Positions 62,501 to 64,000 of a stretch of DNA of 64,000 bases are shown here, in pieces. Numbering within the stretch: position 1 is the stretch's first letter; every line of letters begins with the position of its first letter. The notes beneath the pieces are model-generated. The model was not told the DNA's origin. It worked only from the letters and a program-made list of their open reading frames with translations, and made no database searches. A program made the translations under genes and the position numbers. This DNA is from Fratercula arctica (taxonomy: Eukaryota > Chordata > Aves > Charadriiformes > Alcidae): the NCBI GenBank assembly GCA_947846985.1, contig CANTUZ010000007.1, forward strand, positions 35,096,355 through 35,160,354. The letters are read 5' to 3'.

Positions 62501-62959
62501 CTTTTAGTTCTGTATTTCACTGGATGTTTATTTTGTTCTCACTTTCTCATTTACCTTTCCCTAACATTTTCATTCTTTCAGTCTGTTTTCCTGTTTTCTT
62601 TTTTTCTCTTTCCTTCAGAAGCAAAACCATCATAAAAAATGCCATTCTGTACATGTAGAAAGATACTGAACAGCAGTCCTCATAGAAGATTCATAACTCC
62701 TATGTAATTCTCAGCCCTCCCTTCCTTTCAAGCGCATAAGAGTTTTGTACATATAATGAAGGTCAAAAACTGAGCTCTGATTAACCTTTTATTTTTATTT
62801 TTTGCAATCCTTCCATTTATGCTATAGAGCTGCCTGGTAGCTTTAAGTGAGATTAGGTTATTAAGATGAGTTTTCTTTTATACACGTGTGTATATATTTA
62901 TACATGCAGTTCCTATCTTGACCCAGTCACTATCTTGAAGAGTTCCTGGTCTATGGAAA
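56521..62959. other. Long noncoding stretch, no gene seen
   Basis: No supported exon. A G+C-richer patch at about 59620-59800 stands out but carries no open frame of note. Three overlapping + strand frames at 60115-60470 cover the same bases and cancel each other as evidence. A G/T tract lies near 60186-60220. The 62040-62330 part has the texture of a conserved noncoding element. Confidence 0.6.
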
Positions 62960-63062
62960 AGACTAAAAAAGGTTATTATTACCCGCATATTATAAATGGG
63001 AAACTGATGCAAAAAGCCCTTGTACAAGGTTGTGTCAGAGCTAGGAATGTAAGACCAATTCT
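62960..63062 (-). mobile_element. MIR-like SINE relic (reverse orientation)
   Basis: The + strand reads ggttattattacccgcatat, tataaatgggaaactgatgc, cttgtacaaggttgtgtcag and agctaggaatgtaagacc. This is the complement of the MIR 3' half ('ttattatccccattttacag atggggaaactgaggca', 'cccaaggtcacacagc', 'agctgggattcgaacc'). About 100 bp, co-linear and clearly diverged. Confidence 0.65.
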
Positions 63063-64000
63063 TTTTAATCCCATTCTAAAACAGTACACTCACAAATAGC
63101 CTTCTTGCAGGCCAATGACTTTCAAACCCAAACACCTTTTTGAAATTACTTGTCTCTAGTTTCCAGAATTCAGTCTTTTACTTTCATTTGAGGTGCCCCC
63201 AATAAACTTCTTAAGCCACTGTATGCAGGGCAAGTGGCAATTTCCTTAGGAAGATAGAAAATGGGTTTATTGTTTCAAATAAACTGAGCAAAGACGAAGT
63301 GTACGGCTAGATCTGTCCTTTTCTCATTGGGATATCCCTTTTTCTCTCTCTCACCTCCAGCAGAAATGTGGTGGGGTTTGTATCATGTCATTTGAGAGCT
63401 GAAGAACACACTAGTGAAAATTCCAGTATATCATACAGTGTTAAGTTCAACTTTTTACTCACTTATTGTTTTTACCACTTAGACTTGAAAAGGCGTAGTG
63501 AATATGTACAATGAAAATTATACTTTTCCAGGTTCCACGCTAAATAAGATTTTTCTTCTGAATTAACGATACAAAAATCTTTTTCATCTGTGTTCAACTA
63601 TAAAGGTTGCTACTTGTTAATGCTGCATGATGTCTGAATTTTTTTCATGAGCTGGATCCAGTTTCTTTGGGACTCGTGTAAGCTTTTGCCTTAGAGAACA
63701 GCGAAGGGTTTTATTCTTGTTGAGTCTGATGACTCTTATTGATTTGATGTCCTCTAGAAATCTCTTCAGAGGAAAACACTTTTCTTACAGAGGTAGATTA
63801 ACTGTTTGACCTTTAAGCACCTCATGAAAATCAACTCTCTTTTAAATGCAAAAGTGTCACCTGGTAATAAAAGGGACTTCTTAATGTGTTTGGGAGAAAG
63901 CTGAAGTTTTTCTTAGGATTGTTGCTAGAGCTTCACTCTATATTCTGCAGCTTGCCTTGTGGCAGATTGTTTCATTATCCAGCAGTATCATTAATCTTTT
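63063..64000. other. Noncoding stretch, no gene seen
   Basis: Closed in all frames, with no repeat or RNA gene recognised. Confidence 0.65.

Overview
The window looks like vertebrate nuclear DNA from a bird. It is A+T-rich, full of stop codons in all frames, and carries several generations of avian CR1 LINE retrotransposons. It also holds a solitary-LTR-like retroviral fragment of a kind I associate with bird genomes, plus worn MIR/core-SINE relics. No intact protein-coding gene can be supported. The longest open frames (151 and 166 codons) lie inside a CR1 element, and the 166-codon one is only its antisense. The stretch is best read as a gene desert or the inside of a very large intron. Family names rest on remembered consensus patterns, not on a search.

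Layout. 1-7.2 kb: unremarkable noncoding DNA with a C17 run, small tandem duplications and a perfect 18-bp palindrome at 3560-3577. 7.2-8.6 kb: a 5'-truncated CR1 on the + strand, with recognisable but broken reverse transcriptase. 8.6-18.9 kb: noncoding, with one well-bounded candidate noncoding exon (10220-10314, +). 18.9-23.4 kb: a CR1-rich stretch with an old CR1 on the - strand (18940-20255), a younger CR1 on the - strand (about 21093-21434) and an older-type CR1 on the + strand (23022-23430). 23.4-41 kb: noncoding, with three MIR-like relics (near 28.1, 28.9 and 33.8 kb), a G-quadruplex-type tract at 34.2 kb and many G/T-rich runs on the + strand. 41-42.2 kb: a GC- and CpG-rich LTR on the - strand, followed by a short, young-looking CR1 3' end on the + strand. 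42.2-50.3 kb: noncoding, with one CR1 scrap at 48.2 kb. 50.3-50.8 kb: a worn CR1 3' end. 51.7-52.9 kb: a decayed coiled-coil coding region on the - strand, the most gene-like object outside the repeats. 53-64 kb: noncoding, with a candidate exon at 54.4 kb, a tRNA-type SINE head at 56.5 kb and a MIR relic at 63.0 kb.

Nothing here works together as a pathway. The window is mainly a record of repeat insertion, to which can be added possible regulatory elements, possible noncoding exons and one dead coding sequence. The exon, regulatory and conserved-element calls are inferences that need transcript data or multi-bird alignment.
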